A stretch of DNA of 6,609 nt from Erysipelotrichaceae bacterium (lineage in GTDB: Bacteria > Bacillota_I > Bacilli_A > Erysipelotrichales > Erysipelotrichaceae), in the NCBI GenBank assembly GCA_003510215.1, contig DOKQ01000059.1:1-6609 (forward strand), in the 5' to 3' direction. The position numbers and the translations under genes are program-made. Shown in pieces: positions 5,147 through 6,609 of the stretch (its first letter is position 1; every line of letters starts with the position of its first letter). The notes beneath the pieces were generated by a model. That model was given only the letters and a program-made list of their open reading frames with translations, was not told the origin of the DNA and ran no database searches.

Positions 5147-6609
5147 ATGATGAGTGTAGCACCCGTTACCTATTATTCGCCTTACCAATTCGATGGTCAT
5201 CCTCTGGAAAATGTCTTTCATTTTTTGGATGTGACCATTTTTGGTATGAATCCGGCAAATATTTTGATCGATGATGTTTCCTTGAATCAGTATCGACTGA
5301 CCCATAAAATAGATGCATCCAAAGAGCAGTTATTTTATCAGAAAGTATCACAGTGGTTTATGCAGATGGCCAAGGGTAGTCAACTGGATTTTGAAACACT
5401 GTATCGGCAATATTGCACGATTCGTAAGGAAACTCTTTTGTGTGAGTTGCCAACATATGAACCAACAGACCTATCCACCTGGTGGATTGATCAGTCTTCA
5501 TTGCTTGAAGAGGACCTTGCGAAGGCAAGCAAAGTATTTGTGGTAGCCACTTGCTATCAGAAAAAAGATGTGTTTTTTGTCAAACAGATGTTTGAACATA
5601 GACATATTCAGGTTGACTGGTTGACACTTGATCAATCAGATGAAATTTACATGAGCACCTCTCAGCTTGCTACTCAATTGGAACCATCGGTATCGGTTGT
5701 TGAGTTTGATAGTGAAAAGCAGTTAAAACAATGGGTGAGTGTGCAAGGTCAGAATTATGACTTTGGTATAGGTATTGGCGAAACGCTGATCTTGCAGTAC
5801 CAAACGGTGAATGTTGATCTCTATTTTCTGGCTGATGTACATCATTTCTTTGTTCGGGTGTTGACATCCCTTTATGATGCTTCTGGCAAAGTGCTTATCT
5901 ATCAGCCTAAGGAAACATCGATGATTCAATACAACCCGATTATTCATGATTCCATGTATAATTATCACATTCAAAATCAGCTGATACAATCTTATGGACG
6001 ATCGGTTGCGTCGCTGCCATTGCTGGAAGCGATTCGTTTAAATCCCGGTTATTTCTACGATCTATATCGAAAGAGAAAGAAGCCAAAGATTTCATTGTCT
6101 CAGCACTTCGAGAGCGTAGAAGCGTTTGCGGTCTATAAAAGACAGGTTGTTTGTGAGAAGTTGTTAAAACATCAGATTGAATATAAGACCGCTGGCTATG
6201 ATATGGCAACGATGAAGTCGGTGGATGTCCGATACACGGAAGGTTCGATGTCACCCCGCATTGTTTGTGATGCGCTGATTGTTCATGAAAAAAAACCACT
6301 GAGTGTTTTGTATCAGAATCAGCTGCCTTTGCAATCGCCGCGATATATCATCGATGATCAGAAACCAAAAGTAGTCACTAATTTTCTATTTTATACCACT
6401 TCCATGCTTTTAAAAAGGGAAAATCAGTTGCGTGTTCATCGTCCCAAAGAAAAAATTCCCTTTAAGGAAACCCATTTTGATGTTTTGTTTCAAAAGGGGT
6501 CGAATCATGGATATCAGTTTCCACTTTATAACAAAGCTGCCTTAATGATGGATGAGTTGTCAAATATTTCCATTGAGCGCATACGTTTTAAGGAAGGGTT
6601 GCTTACGAT
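5147..6609 (+). CDS. Large protein of unknown function, last operon gene in window (3' end outside)
   Basis: An uninterrupted frame runs to the right edge, giving 487 codons from the ATG at 5147. Other in-frame starts are GTG 5135, which overlaps the permease stop as TAGTG, and ATG 5150, which has AAGG 4 nt upstream. None has a strong ribosome binding site, so translational coupling to the permease is likely. I do not recognise the family. There is no signal peptide or membrane span, so it should be cytoplasmic. Visible features are an alternating strand-helix pattern around KVFVVATCYQKKDVFF and IQVDWLTLD, resembling part of a Rossmann-like or GT-B-like fold; a histidine-containing LADVHHFF stretch; the segments TAGYDMATMKSVDVRYTEGS and SNHGYQFPLYNK; and many aromatic residues. 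Its place directly after the transporter suggests a role in using or sensing the imported compound, which is inference. Confidence 0.75.
   Translation, partial: MMSVAPVTYYSPYQFDGHPLENVFHFLDVTIFGMNPANILIDDVSLNQYRLTHKIDASKEQLFYQKVSQWFMQMAKGSQLDFETLYRQYCTIRKETLLCELPTYEPTDLSTWWIDQSSLLEEDLAKASKVFVVATCYQKKDVFFVKQMFEHRHIQVDWLTLDQSDEIYMSTSQLATQLEPSVSVVEFDSEKQLKQWVSVQGQNYDFGIGIGETLILQYQTVNVDLYFLADVHHFFVRVLTSLYDASGKVLIYQPKETSMIQYNPIIHDSMYNYHIQNQLIQSYGRSVASLPLLEAIRLNPGYFYDLYRKRKKPKISLSQHFESVEAFAVYKRQVVCEKLLKHQIEYKTAGYDMATMKSVDVRYTEGSMSPRIVCDALIVHEKKPLSVLYQNQLPLQSPRYIIDDQKPKVVTNFLFYTTSMLLKRENQLRVHRPKEKIPFKETHFDVLFQKGSNHGYQFPLYNKAALMMDELSNISIERIRFKEGLLT

Noticed and set aside
5940..6299. 119-residue minus-strand frame, with several others between 5051 and 5989
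   Set aside because: They lie opposite the long continuous plus-strand frame of the last gene and have no ribosome binding sites or recognisable domains.

Overview
The window carries six genes, all on the plus strand: the tail of one unrelated gene, four complete genes of a transport operon, and the start of a fifth operon gene that runs off the right edge. The moderate-to-low GC content, strong AGGAGG-type ribosome binding sites, lipoprotein-type binding protein and rho-independent terminators suggest a low-GC Bacillota (Firmicutes). An Erysipelotrichia-like member is possible but unproven. TGA is used as a stop codon and never falls inside the long reading frames, so this is not a mycoplasma-type code.

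Layout. Positions 1-254 hold the C-terminal end of a glycoside hydrolase family 32 enzyme (sucrose-6-phosphate hydrolase or fructanase), closed by an intrinsic terminator that overlaps its stop codon. Positions 255-475 are a regulatory region. It holds two good sigma-A promoter matches (320-348 and 396-424) and two sets of short repeats with an exact 11-bp period: TTAAC/TTAAC/TTAAT at 267-294, and an opposite-strand TTCACA pair at 349-368. Both resemble PhoP (Pho regulon) boxes of Bacillus. Positions 476-1303 encode a cytoplasmic glycerophosphodiester phosphodiesterase (GDPD) family enzyme. Positions 1300-2325 encode a lipoprotein substrate-binding protein. A strong hairpin with a T-run (2349-2376) follows it. 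Positions 2397-3404 encode the ABC ATPase and 3414-5135 a two-in-one permease. From about 5147 to the window end there is a large protein that I do not recognise.

How the parts fit. The transporter has the architecture of the FbpABC/AfuABC/phosphonate-type importers: one binding protein, one ATPase, and one permease gene with two fused membrane halves. Such systems are often auto-annotated as iron transporters. Here the leading gene is a phosphodiesterase translationally coupled to the binding protein, no adjacent tyrosine pair of the ferric-binding type is seen in the binding protein, and the promoter has Pho-box-like repeats. Together these favour uptake of an organophosphate, for example a glycerophosphodiester or sugar phosphate, that is split inside the cell under phosphate limitation. 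This is inference. The sequence directly shows the gene families, the couplings and the repeats.
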